64,000 bases of DNA from Branchiostoma floridae (GCF_000003815.2 NC_049979.1:21842518-21906517); one strand, 5' to 3'; shown: positions 35,601 through 49,538, numbered from the stretch's first letter. Notes: generated from the letters alone by a model not told the origin. Program-made: numbers and translations.

Positions 35601-36173
35601 TCCTGCCTCTCAGTGCCTTACTATAGGCTGTGTAATGCGGGTAAATAGAAGTTAAATTTGTACAAGGAGTTTCTGAGTTTGTGTGGGGTACACAAATTTG
35701 TAGAAAATGGGGGAGGGGGGGTAGACGGAGTGAGCAGTTGGAATGTTGGGACAAAGTCTGTGATAAGAAACGTATACAAGGGTAACGGCTGTGGTAGGTT
35801 TACTCTCAAGGGCTTGTGTTTGTGTTTTATTGGGCTATCTAACTCATAACTCATGAAGTAACACGTGAGATTGTTTTTACATGATACAAATGTCCTTACT
35901 TAATTTGGCAGACTTCAGTTTCACAGCTGTAAAATTTGCCTCTGGAAGCACACAGGAAATGATGATCACTTGGAAGACATGGTTGAGATTTTGCCAGATT
36001 AAAAGCATGTTTTTCTTGGGGTGGAGGGGTTATATTCTTTACTTAAAGAAATCTAATCTAAATGAAGAAATCTAGTTTCTTTTTGTTCTAATATTTTCAT
36101 ATATCCTTATTTTCATTAGCTTGAAAGTATGGCCAGGTATTTGTACCATATAGAAATCAACATTATTATGACT

Positions 36174-36451
36174 CAGGCTTTTAGCTAGGCATGCGTCAAC
36201 GCGTCATTTAGACGCCCTGTCCTAACAAACATAAGAAATCGGACGCAATACTTTTAAGCAAGACGCACTACGGACGCCCAAATTTTTCCTCCCAGCCTCA
36301 GTCAGGGCAAACATATTGTAACAGACACAAAAAAATCTTGGCTGAATTCTACAAAATATGCACCTCAAAATGCAGGAAATAGCATTTCAGAGGGTTATGA
36401 TTTCAAAATTTTTTTTGGACGCCCTAAAATTAATTCCTAGCTAAAAGCCTG
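36174..36451. mobile_element. hAT-like MITE with 8-bp target duplication, in inferred intron 1
   Basis: A 278-bp element with perfect 16-bp inverted ends, CAGGCTTTTAGCTAGG. TTATGACT at 36166-36173 is repeated exactly at 36452-36459. The 8-bp duplication and CAGG start are the usual mark of hAT elements. GACGCCC words recur inside each end. It is a CpG-containing island in otherwise CpG-poor DNA, so it is probably a later insertion. No transposase frame. Confidence 0.92.
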
Positions 36452-38630
36452 TTATGACTAAATATGTTAGACTATACATGATGTCGCATCTGAAGTACTT
36501 AAGAAAACGTATATCTTGTTACTGACACAGATGAGGCTCAGGGAATGTTGACTTTACTGACACATTTGCTTAGACTAAAGTCTCCATTCTCTGAGCGAGA
36601 CTTCCTGTTCTATGTTCCCTTCCTGTCCGAGAGGACTGACTGTCTTGAGCTAGCGATAGGGGGAAACTGAACAATCTTCAGGGCTCCAAATACGTTGTGT
36701 ACATATGTACTTTTGTGTGCCCAAATGTATACGTAACAGCAAGCTTTGCACCTAGTTTTTGAGTGCGGGTGCGGATGTAGGCAAGGAGGTTAAAGAACCT
36801 CCTGGGTGTAGAGTTACATACATAAAGGCACTAGGTGTATGTATTGTACACTTACATACGTCACAATCTTAACATTTAGGTGTCAAAAACAGTATAAAAA
36901 ATCTTTCATATTACAGTACTTGAAAATATTGAAGTTAGAATTTCTGCTCATGGAGAGGTAGTATGGTTTTTTTATTAGGTTTTGGAGACAGTCTGCTTTT
37001 ATTTCTTGTTCAACTTGTCTACCCAATTTTGTTTTCTGTGAACCTAGGCTAGATTTTGAGCCCATAGGCTTGCAATTGTTTTTTAAAGTCACAAACCAGT
37101 TCAAAAGTGTACATTGATTATACATGTACATCTTGTTAGATTTCTAGCAAAGGCCATCTGTTAGGTATATAGCCTATATTATAGTTAGATCATCATAGTA
37201 GATGTGTGAAAACAATTACAGTTACCTTGCACAGATTGGATTTACAATTCAGAGGTAGCCCAAACGCTCTATTTTGGCATGTCTGGATGTTACTTGTCCT
37301 TTGTGTTGGAGTAATTGTTACTGCTGTTTGTTATGGGATTCTACATCCTATGCATTCTACAGTCAGTACAACACAATGTGATGAAAGACAGATGTATTTT
37401 GTGTGATAGATTTTGTAAACAAAAACGGCAGGCTGGCAAGTAGAGGTGCTTATCAGCATATGCGCTTTAGGAATATGCTATTTTTCCCCTCTCACTGAAT
37501 AAGGTAAGATTTATTTTAGAAATCTGGTGGAAAAGGCTCTGGCATTCGCACAAACGATATCGTTTGTGTCTGCATTGCGATGTTTTTTGTTATGATAATG
37601 AGATACCAACTGAATAGCTGTACACGAGGGACTGTCAGACAAAAAAAAGCGACTGATTGTTTTGTTATGAACACCAGAGAATGGTTACAAATTTTGTCAT
37701 GTGAAAGTGAAATCAAATCTAAGTGGATCACCTAGTATCAGAAACATGGTCGAATGAGCAATAAGTACTTTTCCTTGGATCCCTGGTTTTCATAATTTGT
37801 TTATCTTTGAAAATTGGAATGATTGTCTTTGCTCTATTTGTTGGATCATCTCATTCAGTCATTGTGTATAATGAATAATGATCAAAATAGATAATATCTC
37901 AAGAGTGTAGTACTGTTTTGCTGTAGTGCTTTACATGTTCAAAAGAAGCTTTTGTTTCGCCATTGAAACCAGGAGGCCCGTAGTTCTAAACCCCATTATA
38001 AGCTTTAGATAAGCTGCCATTTTTAGTTGAGCTCTAGCCATCTGTAACTGGAACAAAAATAGAATCAAAGAGAAACAAACCGTTTGAATTAGCACTCAGC
38101 AGAAGAAGCATAAGAAAGCGTTCAATGTTTATAACCTCTCTATAACTTGTAAGTAGCCTGGATTTTATATTTGATTATGTTTGGTTGAGATTTGTATGAC
38201 ACAATGTATGTAATATGTAGCAGTTTGCATGTAGGTCTGCATATTGCTTATAGCCTGGTATCTAAACCTTTTATAGCTGCGGAGTCGTGCCAGATTTTGC
38301 GCAAGACTTCAAAGAGGACAGAAGACCACTCGACAGCTAATCCTACAAATCATTGTAGGTATACATTGCTGTGATTGACAGGGTAAAATTGCAATTATTC
38401 CAGATGGTTTTGTTTGTCTATCCATATCGATGTTTGCAGAAAGAAGGTTGGGAAATATTAACAAACAATATGGAGACTAAATATTTGTTTATCCCTGTTA
38501 CTATTATTTCAATGTTTGCTCTCTTTCAATCAGCTTCTTGGAAATAATATCAACATTCATTCTTGGTCTTTTATTAGGATTAATCATCAGTTAAAGGTCT
38601 TTGATATAGTAGTCCACTGTTCTTTAGTAT

Positions 38631-38814
38631 ATACTGCAAATTTGTTTATTTTAGCAGGGACTATATTTGCAGTAGGAGGGGAAAGAAGTTTTTCGTGATA
38701 TTTTAAGTTGGCAGCTGGAATAATTTTCTAGTAGTACAGTAGTGATAAGTTGGAATAGCATATTTGCATTGTCCGCAAAAATAAAACCACTGCCAATATT
38801 TCAAGTTTTACAGT
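38631..38814. mobile_element. TACTGTAAAT-type inverted-repeat element
   Basis: Begins TATACTGCAAATTTGTTTAT and ends AATAAAACCACTGCC followed by a TTTACAGTA-type end. Ends are imperfect inverted repeats of each other, consistent with the family described at 53981-54179. Confidence 0.6.
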
Positions 38815-39547
38815 AAAATCTAGTAACTAAATTTATCTTCTTTTAAGGGACCCCTTCTCTCCCCACAGAGATGGATTACTCCTGTCTGGGTCAAAGGTTA
38901 AGCATAAGCCTGTCACTATATTTGCATGGTATTAGATGAAATTGTGTTGGATTTGAATGTACAAATGCAATTGAATGAAAGCAGTAAGTTATAAAACTTA
39001 CTAGAACTTACGTCTCTATGTACCTATAATTCGACTTATAATTATATGTGTAGATTCTGCAACACTGTTCAGTTTGGTCATAAATTTTAGTGTTCTTGCC
39101 TCCTTCCTAGATTAACATGAAAGATATAGACTGGTATTTAAAAGGGATATTGCTTGTTTATATTGTAATATTATCGCTGGTTACTAGACACCCCCTGCTG
39201 TGAAACTTGGCAGAGTCTTTCCTAAAGTTTATTACAGTGTAACTGAAGGAGGGTCTGCCTTCATATGATATCCTCCGTTTCTTCCAAGAATATCGTTGAG
39301 GGTTTTCATGCTTTTTTCTGGGATGTGTAGCGAGCCATTTTATTTCACCTTCACTCAGTCATAGGTACCCCATAAATGTAATGGAACAGTCCAATGAACT
39401 CCTTCTCCAAACTCTTTGCAAGAACATCAATTTACTGTAAAGCAGTGTTGGTCCTTCTGTTCTGAATTTACTTGTTTATCCTCTGATGCAAATCTTCAGT
39501 ACTAATTACATAAAGGTTTTCTTTTCCATATTAATTGCTCCAGTCCT

Positions 39548-39586
39548 GATTATATTACTTGATTTTTGAAATGAAGTAATATAATC
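39548..39586. repeat. Perfect 13-bp stem hairpin
   Basis: GATTATATTACTT at 39548-39560 is the exact reverse complement of AAGTAATATAATC at 39574-39586, with a 13-base loop. It lies in the inferred first intron, so would be transcribed. The stem is too short for a typical microRNA precursor. Confidence 0.85.
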
Positions 39587-39766
39587 TAGAGAGATATCAT
39601 TATTGAACAAGACTTCCATTTCGTTATTGCTGTAATTTTCTCCAATGCAACATCAAGATTATTAGAAAGAGATTGAATTTAATATGCAGCTGTGTCAAAT
39701 GAGCACTTTGTAGTTAATTGTTCATTCTGTGATAATTTCAACCATACATGATTACATCATGTACAG

Positions 39767-39963
39767 TACTGTAAACTTAGTTGTTTTCACAGGACTTAAT
39801 TTTTAGGCAAAACGAGAAAGAAGGTTTTCGTAGCATTTTATATTTTTTTAAGAATGCTGTAGCATAACTTGGAAATGCATACTAGTATTAATGGTAGTAT
39901 CTCACGGTGGAGAGGTCATTGAGAAAATAAAACCACACTGATTGAACATTTCGAGATGAACAG
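39767..39963. mobile_element. TACTGTAAAT-type inverted-repeat element
   Basis: Begins TACTGTAAAC and ends GAAAATAAAACCACACTGAT, then GAACATTTCGAGAT. It also shares GGTGGAGAGGTCATTG with the copies at 48.2 and 54.1 kb. Confidence 0.6.
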
Positions 39964-40894
39964 CTACCTTTTTTCCCATGCTTGTTTCCCCCTGGTTCCA
40001 GAATGAGAGGGAGGGGCAGTGAACAACTGTATAAGTATCCTGGGGAGAGACCAAGGAAAACTGTTTGGTATGGAAGGGGGGACCCATCCCCATATTTAGT
40101 ATGCTCCTTGTGGATAGTTGTGCTTAGTGTGACAACAAGGATTCCTGGCATGAAAACAACCGTGCACATCGCAACCTACTAACGAGAGGTCCATACACCA
40201 TAGGATGTTTATACAAGATGTTTCTCCAGTTGAGCTTCATTTCCTCAAGACACTGCAGGAAGTGCTTCTTTAAGGCTGGATGGGTAGAAGTTCTTCAACT
40301 TCTTGTCTCTTGATTTCTAAGATGAACCAGGTTAGTTTATACATGCAGCACTAGTGACATACAGTTTTGTTGTTCCCAGGATAAAGATAACATCATATTT
40401 GTTATCACTTATCACTTAATTGTACATCATTATATCGTACTGTAGATTTGTTTGTCTCTGTGGGATGTTTTAAGCTTATGGTTGACATAATTTCAAATAT
40501 ATACAACTAATTATTAGTAATATATATAAAACACATATTTGCGGTGTAGTGAATTTTGTGTCAGTTAACATTTCAAGACAGACTGTATGTCCTGTTTGAG
40601 ACTGACCTACTAAAATGCTTCTGAAACGTTTGGTTCCCAATTGTTTATAGTCATGCCATGTGCTTAACATTCGCATTCTAAAGACTTGCTTCATGGTACA
40701 TTCTGACTGGAGCACTGTGATCGACCTGACAACATTTGAGATGGGTATATTCAACAAAAGTGAAAAAAAACGTAAAACAGTCATTCTTACCTGTGTTGAT
40801 GGAAACGTGATACTTTTTAGGTAGCTACTAAGTACATGTAGTAGGGGGTATTGGGTGTGGGTGGGGTGGGCTGTTACAATACTGCCTTCAGCGG

Positions 40895-40942
40895 CTTGAT
40901 ACAAATTAACATAAATAACTTGATACAAATTAACATAAATAA
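40895..40942 (+). repeat. 24-bp perfect tandem duplication
   Basis: The 24-base unit starting CTTGATACAAATTAACAT is present twice, head to tail, without a mismatch. It is a recent local duplication. Confidence 0.97.
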
Positions 40943-43900
40943 CAAAATGTACAAATCCCTTTTAGCCAAGCACTCTGGGTCGCCCCTGCTCTTTTCGATA
41001 GATGTGTCTGGTTCTTTTATGTGGATTTGAATCAGTCTCTGAAGGTTCCAACATTTGTGATAGTAATGAATAGACTTTACATTACAAGCTGTTAGAAATG
41101 AAACAAAACTTGAACAGTTTGACTTCCTTTCATTGAGAAGTGTCAACGGGCTGTATAAGCTTCTACAAAAGCATTACATTTAGACAGGGCACAATGAAAT
41201 GATGTATTAAAATAAGACAAGGTAGATATGATGGTAACAATTATCCCAGAAGCCCTTGTTGGCCGCTATAACGAAAAGTGCAACATACTACATACGGTAA
41301 GTAACTTTATTGCATGTATCTGTTATATATTACCATTTCCATTTCCATTCTTTTATCAACAACAGACTACTTGTTGAGAGTCAAAAACATTCCAGCAATA
41401 CACCAAGAGTATCACACTCCAGTCTGTTGTTTTGTAATTCTGAAGGGACTCCTATCTGCTTTCAATACACATGAAGATGTGCTGCGTGATCAAAGCTCAC
41501 ACACTGGAGGTCAGCACTCTGCTTGCCTACTCTTCAGTTGAAATCCCTCAGGTCTCCTTCACTACTAGATGCGATGATTGCTGAACGACTGTTGAGTGAC
41601 CAAAAGTGGATTTGTACGACTCTCATTTGATCCTATAATTGGAGTATGATGTATGATGTTGGCATCCTTCTGTCTTGGGAGACAATGGAATTTCTCTCCA
41701 TGGTCCATAATTAAAAAGACAATGATTTGAATAAATGACACTTAACATAAGAAACTCGCTCATTGTCTCAAAAATTTCCGGAGTGGTTTGTTGTATCGTT
41801 GGTCGCCTATCGGTCACAGCCACTAGCAGAAAGTGGGTAGTGCCAGCGCCATTGATCGTGTCTTGTATCCCATCACAAGAGACAATCTCTATTGGAGATG
41901 ATTGTGTGTGTATCCTGTGCGATAAAGAGCTTCTTTGTAGAACAGATTGCGGAGGCCGCTGGGATTGCCAAGGGGATTCGACAAGGCGGGTAGAAGCTCT
42001 CTTGCCCTGAAACCTGACATGGGGTCACTTCTTTAGTATGAACCAAGGAGGTTAAAAAGGGCATGTATGAACCTAGTACAAATGGATTTCTGCTTCAACT
42101 ACCTCTGAGTTTGAACCTTGCCCATCCATGTGCAACATCAAAATGCTGGGTGCGTGTGCACTTTTGTGCACCAATGAGTGGAAATGTGCAACCAACTTTT
42201 GACTGTGGCAGTGTAGGTGTGCTGTTAGAGTGTTCGGAGACCTCATAGTCATACCTCCATAAGATAGTTAAATTATGCTAATGATTTTGGGATTTTGACA
42301 TTATATATACCAAGTATGAAAAGCTTATACAAAAGCCAAAACTCTTGTTTGGTTGGTCATAAGCATTATCAGAGCCAGTGGGTTGCATTTCCTTCCTTGG
42401 TTGCACATGGTTGTCTTTATAGAAATACAGAAGCTAGGGTAGGATTATTCCTACTAGGTTATTCCCTCCATTTTGTGAAGAATATGTGGTACGGAAATTT
42501 CGTACCAAAAGATTGTCTAAAAGTAAAAAGGTATGAACACATCTGTCTTATCCCCAACTGTTGAAAAAGTTCTAAACCGATTTGATGATTGAACATTTGA
42601 ACTTTTGTTGATGATGAAACATCTACAGTAACCCCAAGTTACCTTGTTACCTCATTGGCATTGCCAACAACATACCACACAGTTTTGCACAGATGTGTGA
42701 TAGCAGTTGAAAGCTGCTGCATGCTTTCAGTAAGATGACATTGTTATAAGCCCCTGTGTGGTACGGCATGATTGTCCTGCTCTCCCTGATTTGCATGAGC
42801 TCCCATGCATGACTGAAGCCTCACAGCATGGAACTCTAACTGTTGTGCTAATCTTGCCATCTAGGTGACAATTGGTCTTTCTATTGTTCTGCTAAACTTG
42901 GGTTGATGAACCATAGTGATGAGCTGATTAACAATTAGGTGAGAAACATATGATATACTATAGACTACCCAAAATAGAATCTGGATAAACAAACATAATC
43001 CAAAAGAGGTTCCTGGGTTCATACATGAGTGCATTTTTGGAGCTGTGTACCTGATTTTTGGTTAAGGGTGTAGATTAGTGCACCTAGATATTTGTGCATC
43101 AAGCTACATGGCCCATTACTTTGTTTGTGAAGCCAAGCCCAGAGACTGAGAGAGAATGCATGGCTATTGTTTTCAGATGTCAGAAAAAATGTCAGAAAAA
43201 ATATAGCACCTTCCTTGTTGACTTTGTTGCATGTTATTTGTTAAAATGTTGAAGTTTAAGCAATAAGATCTGAGTTCGTTGCGATTTTTCAAAACTCAAA
43301 TTGGATTCTGGCAATTTCTGCCAGCAAATCTAAAGTACTTTCTTTTTTCTTTTCATTTTTCTGATATTCGAACTTATATGGCCTGCACCTAAATTTTTTT
43401 CTGTGCACCTGAAATTTTTAGGTAGTTGGTGCACTAGTATACCAAAACTGAGTCCTGAGCCCTGATTTGTCAATCCATAGAAATCGGAGAAAGAACTTCT
43501 GAAATCAAGTCGCATTCCTGGCCGCTAGGAATGGTCAGCTAGGGCCCCACCATAGGAATGTTCATAGATAAACAAAGATCATGGACTGTACTATCTGTAG
43601 TGTCCCTATTGTGAAGTCAGCGCACTGGTGACCTCAATACATGTCCTGTACTCATCACTGCACCAGTGTATCAGACATAAACAGAGATGCAGATATATCC
43701 AGTAGCCTTTCTGGATTGCTTAGAAGATAATACTCAAATTGCTGCTTTGGCCTTCCAGTTTTTTTTCTTTTTCACCAGTCATATCAATCTTTACAAATCA
43801 TTATTCATCCAGGATTGATCCCCAAAATTTGTGAATCTTCATATGAATCCAGAGTCCAGATTTTTGAAGCCTAGTATAGTAGTATGAACCAGGTCTTCAA

Positions 43901-45476
43901 GTGTGGCAAACCCATAAATTCATCATCATCACAAATTCTTTTTTGTCAAATAGGTATATTTTTATTAACATTGCATGTAGGGTATATTGGTGAAGAGCTT
44001 GTACTGTAGAAATAGTATTTACTGTTTGAGAATTGGCGTAATGATGTCAAAAGGTTTGAAAATCTTTTTGGGTTTGTTTGTGTGTGTGCTCATAGTCATA
44101 TGAATATGGTAGAGTGACAGGTTGTGAGGCAGAAGATGGTGTTACCAGAGATTGACAGGATGGGAAGGTTGTCTTGGCTTGGGTCAATAGTTGGTCTAAG
44201 GGGAAAATTGGAAAAATCCTAGACAGAGAAGTTCACAATAATGAACAAAACAAGAACGATATATACACGTGTATTACTATTAGAAATTCACAGAAAAAAA
44301 TCTTAGTATTCCAAGGGGGTATCAGATCATCAATTTCAAGTTGAGGATTTTTCCCGTCTATTGAAACTAGATGATTCACGTTAAGGGAAGACATAAGTCA
44401 CATGTACTGCCTCATGAATTTTTCTGCTGTGTTGAGTCATCCTGCCTTACTTATCTCTCCCTGGGGACTGCCACAGCTGATGCTTCAGTGAAAGTAGGTC
44501 ATCATTTATACCATCCACTTCTTTGACTACAAAGGATTTATTACTATGTACTTTTTGTATATATATGTCTAATGGTGTACTGCAAAATATTATTCCATAG
44601 ACTAAATACATGTAGCAAACTTTATACATTTGTCAGGAAGAACACAGGTCACAGATCTGTATTAACAGTATCCTGAAGACTATTGATGTACATATGTATG
44701 TAATGCTTCTGTGAGAACCTATCAAGGGACTTATGCATCATCTAAGCACTTGAAAAGACGCCTGCCCTTCTGGGAACGTGTCCAAAATGTCCTGTGATGT
44801 TTACCTGGCGTTTGGTATCGTAGATGTTCAATCGGATCTTTCTTCGCCTCGCAGGGGTTTTTCTGTTGGTCATCAAAGACAGGCTAGTACTAGTAGGGTT
44901 TTAGGGTTTTTGATTAGTGTGAAATTCAGCAGAAGGTGGACCATCACTCTTGAGCAGTCCTTGTAAACAAGTAAGTACATTTGTAGGAGTGCTTCAGTTC
45001 TTCATCTTCACTGAAGATTTCAGATGATCTTTCATGTTTCCCATGCTTACTGCATATGATGAACCAAAATTAGAGCTGTGTAAGAAATGTAAGTAGTGAG
45101 TGCACAGGTACACCTAGATATGTCTGTAGGTAACGTCCCTATAGGTGCTACTGTACGCTAGCTTGCAGGTATTCATCATGCATGTATTGGAATATCAGAA
45201 AAGAATAATGAAACCTATGTTATATTAGTTTTTTTTAAATTACCATTTACCAATTTGAAATATTTAGTTAGCTGCAGAATCTTAGGTTCAAGTTGCACCA
45301 GTACACCTAAAAATAATTTTGAACTCTTTGTGATGTGGTATAGGTTCTTTATAGATTGGTAATCGTGATTCACCTAGTCATGGGATTGATCGCAATTTGC
45401 GAAACCAGGTATGAATTGTCCGAATCTGGATGTTGCTTCAGTATGGTGATGAGTAATCCCATATCCCAGTATCCCC

Positions 45477-45859
45477 TAGCCTGGGTACCATCCGGATAGT
45501 AGTTCGCTCCTGTGTTCACTTCTGCTATCCGTCTGGAGACTTGGACATTCAAACCGTTGGTGGTAAAATGAGTTAATGATCGAACCAAGGAATGTGTTCT
45601 AGAGCGCTGGTTCGATGACAACAGGCCCTCCCGCAAGTGGAAAGGAGAGCGTTTCCGGTGTTGGAACACCGGTTCGAACAAGCGCTTGAACCCATTCCAT
45701 AATTCGCTCATGTGGGGACCAATCAGCGTCTGCATCCAAAATTTGGGCGATTCCAGACGTTAAGATGGTCCGCGTTTCCAGACGGAAACACAGAGAAGCG
45801 ACTGTATATAGTATATAATGAACGTTGGAGCGAACGTCTTTCCGGATGGTACCCAGCTA
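45477..45859. mobile_element. CpG-rich inverted-repeat element in inferred intron 1
   Basis: The left end TAGCCTGGGTACCATCCGGA and the right end (inverse TAGCTGGGTACCATCCGGAA) pair, as do GTTCGCTCC blocks inside them and, further in, TCCGTCTGGAGAC and GTTTCCAGACGGA. About 383 bp, rich in CpG, unlike the DNA around it. Open frames of 105-121 codons cross it on both strands and match nothing I know. The CpG-rich patch extends a little beyond, about 45365-46055, so the true element may be larger. Confidence 0.75.
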
Positions 45860-47171
45860 AGTATCACCCCTGTGCCTGGATGAATCTTGATTCTCTTGGT
45901 ATAAACATTCACGGTTGTCCTATAGAAGATCTGTATCAGTCCAGTGTTTTCCATCGGTCAACTCTGTTATACCTGAAGAGAATTCTATGCACCACGGTGG
46001 TGATTAATAAGGTGATAAGGAGGTCATAAAATTGTTTGGGGCTTTTTGTCGGGAGGATCTTATTGGATTAGCTGAGTACATAACCAGATTAGATGGGAGA
46101 ATTTGGGAAAATCCGTGTTTGAAGTGAGACTTGTCAACGTCTAGACTGATAGTAAGGAGTGATAGAACTAGGCAGTTTTGGGACAGTGACAACAGGGGAA
46201 CGATAAAGTGTCCCGCACCATGACAATATTGCAAATGTGGCGCCGTGAATGATGATTTATTGAATCTATCATGCAAAATGTATAGGAATAAAAAATAAAA
46301 GAATAAAAGCATGCGGTAACCATAATTTGGCATATGTTTTTTTCAAGATCATAACCTAAAATCAAATATACAATAAATATTACACACTTAACATCAATCA
46401 TAGTACAGTCTTGCTCAATTATAGGAAGTCAATGTAAATAGAACTCTTTATTTTGAACTAAGTATGTCCTTTGACCTTCCACCCTAAAGTTAACCTACAG
46501 CACTGTAAATCTTGAAATGTTTGCGGTGGTGTCGTGATCACAAAAAAAACTCATGGCTTATTGTATTGTGAAGATACAACACTGTGAATGAGTACACTAT
46601 ATCAATACTGTATCATCATTGTTTAACCCGCAAACTTGAAATTAAGCACCATAAGGATTTCTTTCTCCCTTTGCCTAGAAATTATGTCACCAGCAAAAAA
46701 ATAACTGAATTTACGGTACATTTGTAACCCCAGCCAAGCCCCCAGCACAGAAGTAGAACTAGAAGCCATGTTATTTACCCAGAGCACAGTCCTGGCATAC
46801 CTCCCATATGCAACCCTGCATAGAGTCAATATTGGTGTATTTACCAAGCAATGGGTCACTGGGGGATGAAGGTGAAACTATGGAGACTATACTGTCATGC
46901 TGGTTCAGTTTAGAATCTCTCGTGGCACATTATGTTACAAATGGAGAACACAGTCTGTAAATATTAAAATATCCGATGGGTGTGTAGCAAGAAAAAGTAA
47001 TCTCCGGTTGTTATGGCTGTTCCAGAAAATGAGCAGTAGGGAGGTACTGGTAATAGACTGGGTACCAGTAGTCTTTGGAAGTCAAAATGTAGGCTGTACT
47101 GTATTCAGACTGATTTCTTTCTCATGAGTTTTCTCTGAAAGTTAAAGATAGGATAATGGGTAAAACGCAAC

Positions 47172-47340
47172 CACTGTATATCTTTAAACTTTCACAGTGT
47201 TTTGTGTGGTGACCTCTCCGATGCGAACTGACAAAGCTGCATATACAACACAAAAACAACATGTATGCATTTCCAGTCTATTACTACTATGCTCGTACTA
47301 CAGAAATGTTTCAACTGCAGATTTAAAACACAGCAAAAAC
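47172..47340. mobile_element. TACTGTAAAT-type inverted-repeat element
   Basis: Begins CACTGTATATCTTTAAACTT with the GTGGTGACCTCTCCGATGCG block seen, nearly the same, at 51.45 and 59.96 kb. The right end is eroded and approximate. Confidence 0.5.
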
Positions 47341-48090
47341 CTACTTTTCACTCCTACTGGGACGTAAAAGCTAAAACCCTTGTGAGAGTAACAACATTTA
47401 CTGTACTGCCTGATCGATATTCTATATAGCCATTTCATTTTGAATGCAAGCATCAATCATGCACGGTCAATAACGGCACTTGAATTTCGAAATAGATTTT
47501 TACGATGTTATAAAATTTGTTGTTTGCATATAGATACAAACCTCCCTCATAAAATGTGCTGTTGAGATTACTGGTAATAATGGCCAACACAGGCCAGCTC
47601 CAGGGCCAACATGCCCCCAAGAAAGTTTTACCATTAGTTTCTATATAGGTTGACCTTGAGTTGAACATTACACAGTCTTGGGGGTCTGGCAATAGGGTCT
47701 TGGGGGCCTGGTATGATTCAGGATAAGTGTTTAGTGACCCTGCCCTTGGCCTTGACCAAGACTTAGTATTGCTTAGAAATGAATTATACTTTCTTACTCA
47801 AAATGCAAGACTTCAGCATGGGATAGCTGGTGATCATGAGATGTACTATATCTTATAAGCGGAACAAGAATATATGCCATATTGTGTTGGTGAGGGGTGG
47901 GGAAGGGAAAAGAAATTGCACACTGGAAATTGCATGTCTTCACACTTTCTACCTTGGCCCTTGTTGTAGCATAACCATAAGGTTTCTATCCCATCCTAGA
48001 ACACCCAAGCTGGATTCAAGTCTTGATGCATGTCCCATCCATATCAGATTCCATCACATCTAGGTCATTCTACAGACATCAGTTGCAACC

Positions 48091-48271
48091 TACTGTAAAT
48101 CCGTGTAACTTTGCAGCATTTTTATTTCATGGTAAATGCAGAAAGGAGACTTTGACTGTGTTTCTTGATTCACTGATTAAACAATTCTGTTTTCATTGTG
48201 ATGAAGTCATGGTGGAGAGGTCATGGGAAAAACTGAAAAAGTAAGACCACTGGGAACATATCAGATCTACC
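48091..48271. mobile_element. TACTGTAAAT-type inverted-repeat element
   Basis: Begins TACTGTAAATCCGTGTAACT and contains GGTGGAGAGGTCATGG near the right end; right border approximate. Confidence 0.55.
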
Positions 48272-49538
48272 GCAAATGCACCTGCTCCGTAAAATATACG
48301 TGACCAAAGGCAAATTGCCTGTGTATGGTCCATGTCCTATGTAATGCAGAAAATATCCATGATGGGGTTTTGGCCATGAACTTTATTGTAATGGATGTTG
48401 TATGTTACAGTCTGTTACAGATACCATACCCCAACCTAAAAAATATATCTTTCCTGCACGATAGATACTTGAGATCGGGCTAGGGTTTGGTAACCAGGCT
48501 AGGTGGGTTCTTGAGATGTGGCTGTCCTTATAAGACCTCCAGCTTGATGTTTCATCAGAGAAGATATCCCAAATAGAAGCTTTAGTACATAGGTATTCAC
48601 TTTGACCTGAGTTCAATGAGGAAATAGGTGTACATCACCTTCTCCTAGTGCACAACTTTTGGACTTGTCGTAAGGATTCAATCCCAGAACATAAGATTCT
48701 GCACATGCATTTCAGGTTCCATTAAACGCTTCAACTCGTTTGATTCATACTCATCACATTCCCAGAAAGCTCAACTGTTGGTTTAATGAGGTAGTTCTGA
48801 TGTATATTACATTTCTACTTGGATGAAGGCAGTACAATCCATGATGAGCTCTTAAGTGATATCATGATATATGTAGAAGATCGTTATCTAGATTTTCCAC
48901 AAAAAAACAAGCTTGTTGGTTATTGAGAATATAGTAAGGATTGCACTTCATTAGGAACACTTGAGACACTATATAGGGATAGTGAAGGGTTATCGATGTT
49001 CCAGATGAAACCTAAGTAGTCTCAGCGCTGTAATTACTCTGAGATGGGGTATCCGCATCACCTACTTGTTGCCCATGAGTAGGTAATAATTAGAAGCAGT
49101 CTTGCGAAGTGGCGGTCCTTCCTCCTTTATGCTCCGACTGGACAGGTAAATGAAAAATGGAGTTGACTCCAGGGTACAGTTTGTGGAAACAGATCAATAC
49201 CAAGGTGAAAAATGTGCCCAACCTCCATCTATCAAGATATCTTTCTTTGATATCATTCCCTGACGGCACAAATTTGATTTGCCTGATGCATCTTTTCACG
49301 TGCCATAAAATACTGTAAAAACCATTCACTTTCGCAGTGGATTTATTTTGCAATTAAAGTAGAAAAGTAAGGGTTTTGGCTGTATATTAAGGGAAATAAA
49401 ACCATACCTAATCTTTCAACTTGCAGGGCACCATTCTCTGTCTTGATTTTTTTTTTTCATAGATACCCATACTGGTAACCTTCAACACTTTTATTTCTCC
49501 AGTGATTAACTCACTGTATGATTTCTTGTATTTTACAG

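Larger units (their letters stand above)
35190..49538 (+). other. Inferred long first intron of the PHLDB gene
   Basis: I see no supportable exon on either strand in these 14.3 kb. The sequence is T-rich and CpG-poor and holds transposon copies: a hAT-like MITE at 36174-36451, TACTGTAAAT-type elements at 38631, 39767, 46505, 47172, 48091 and 49315, a CpG-rich inverted-repeat element at 45477-45859, a perfect 13-bp hairpin at 39548-39586, a 24-bp tandem duplication at 40895-40942, and degenerate pieces with GTGCACCTA motifs near 43.0-43.5 and 45.1-45.3 kb. A second, mildly CpG-richer patch lies at about 41750-42010 with no recognised content. Confidence 0.4.

Noticed and set aside
39548-39586. 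microRNA precursor
   Set aside because: The perfect stem is only 13 bp and I see no extension of pairing to precursor length.
40476-40928. 150-codon minus-strand frame
   Set aside because: No family resemblance, no splice-site support, and it crosses AT-rich intron sequence; length alone is within chance for this composition.
45370-46029. Overlapping 121- and 105-codon frames on opposite strands
   Set aside because: They lie over an inverted-repeat element and match no transposase or other family that I recognise.
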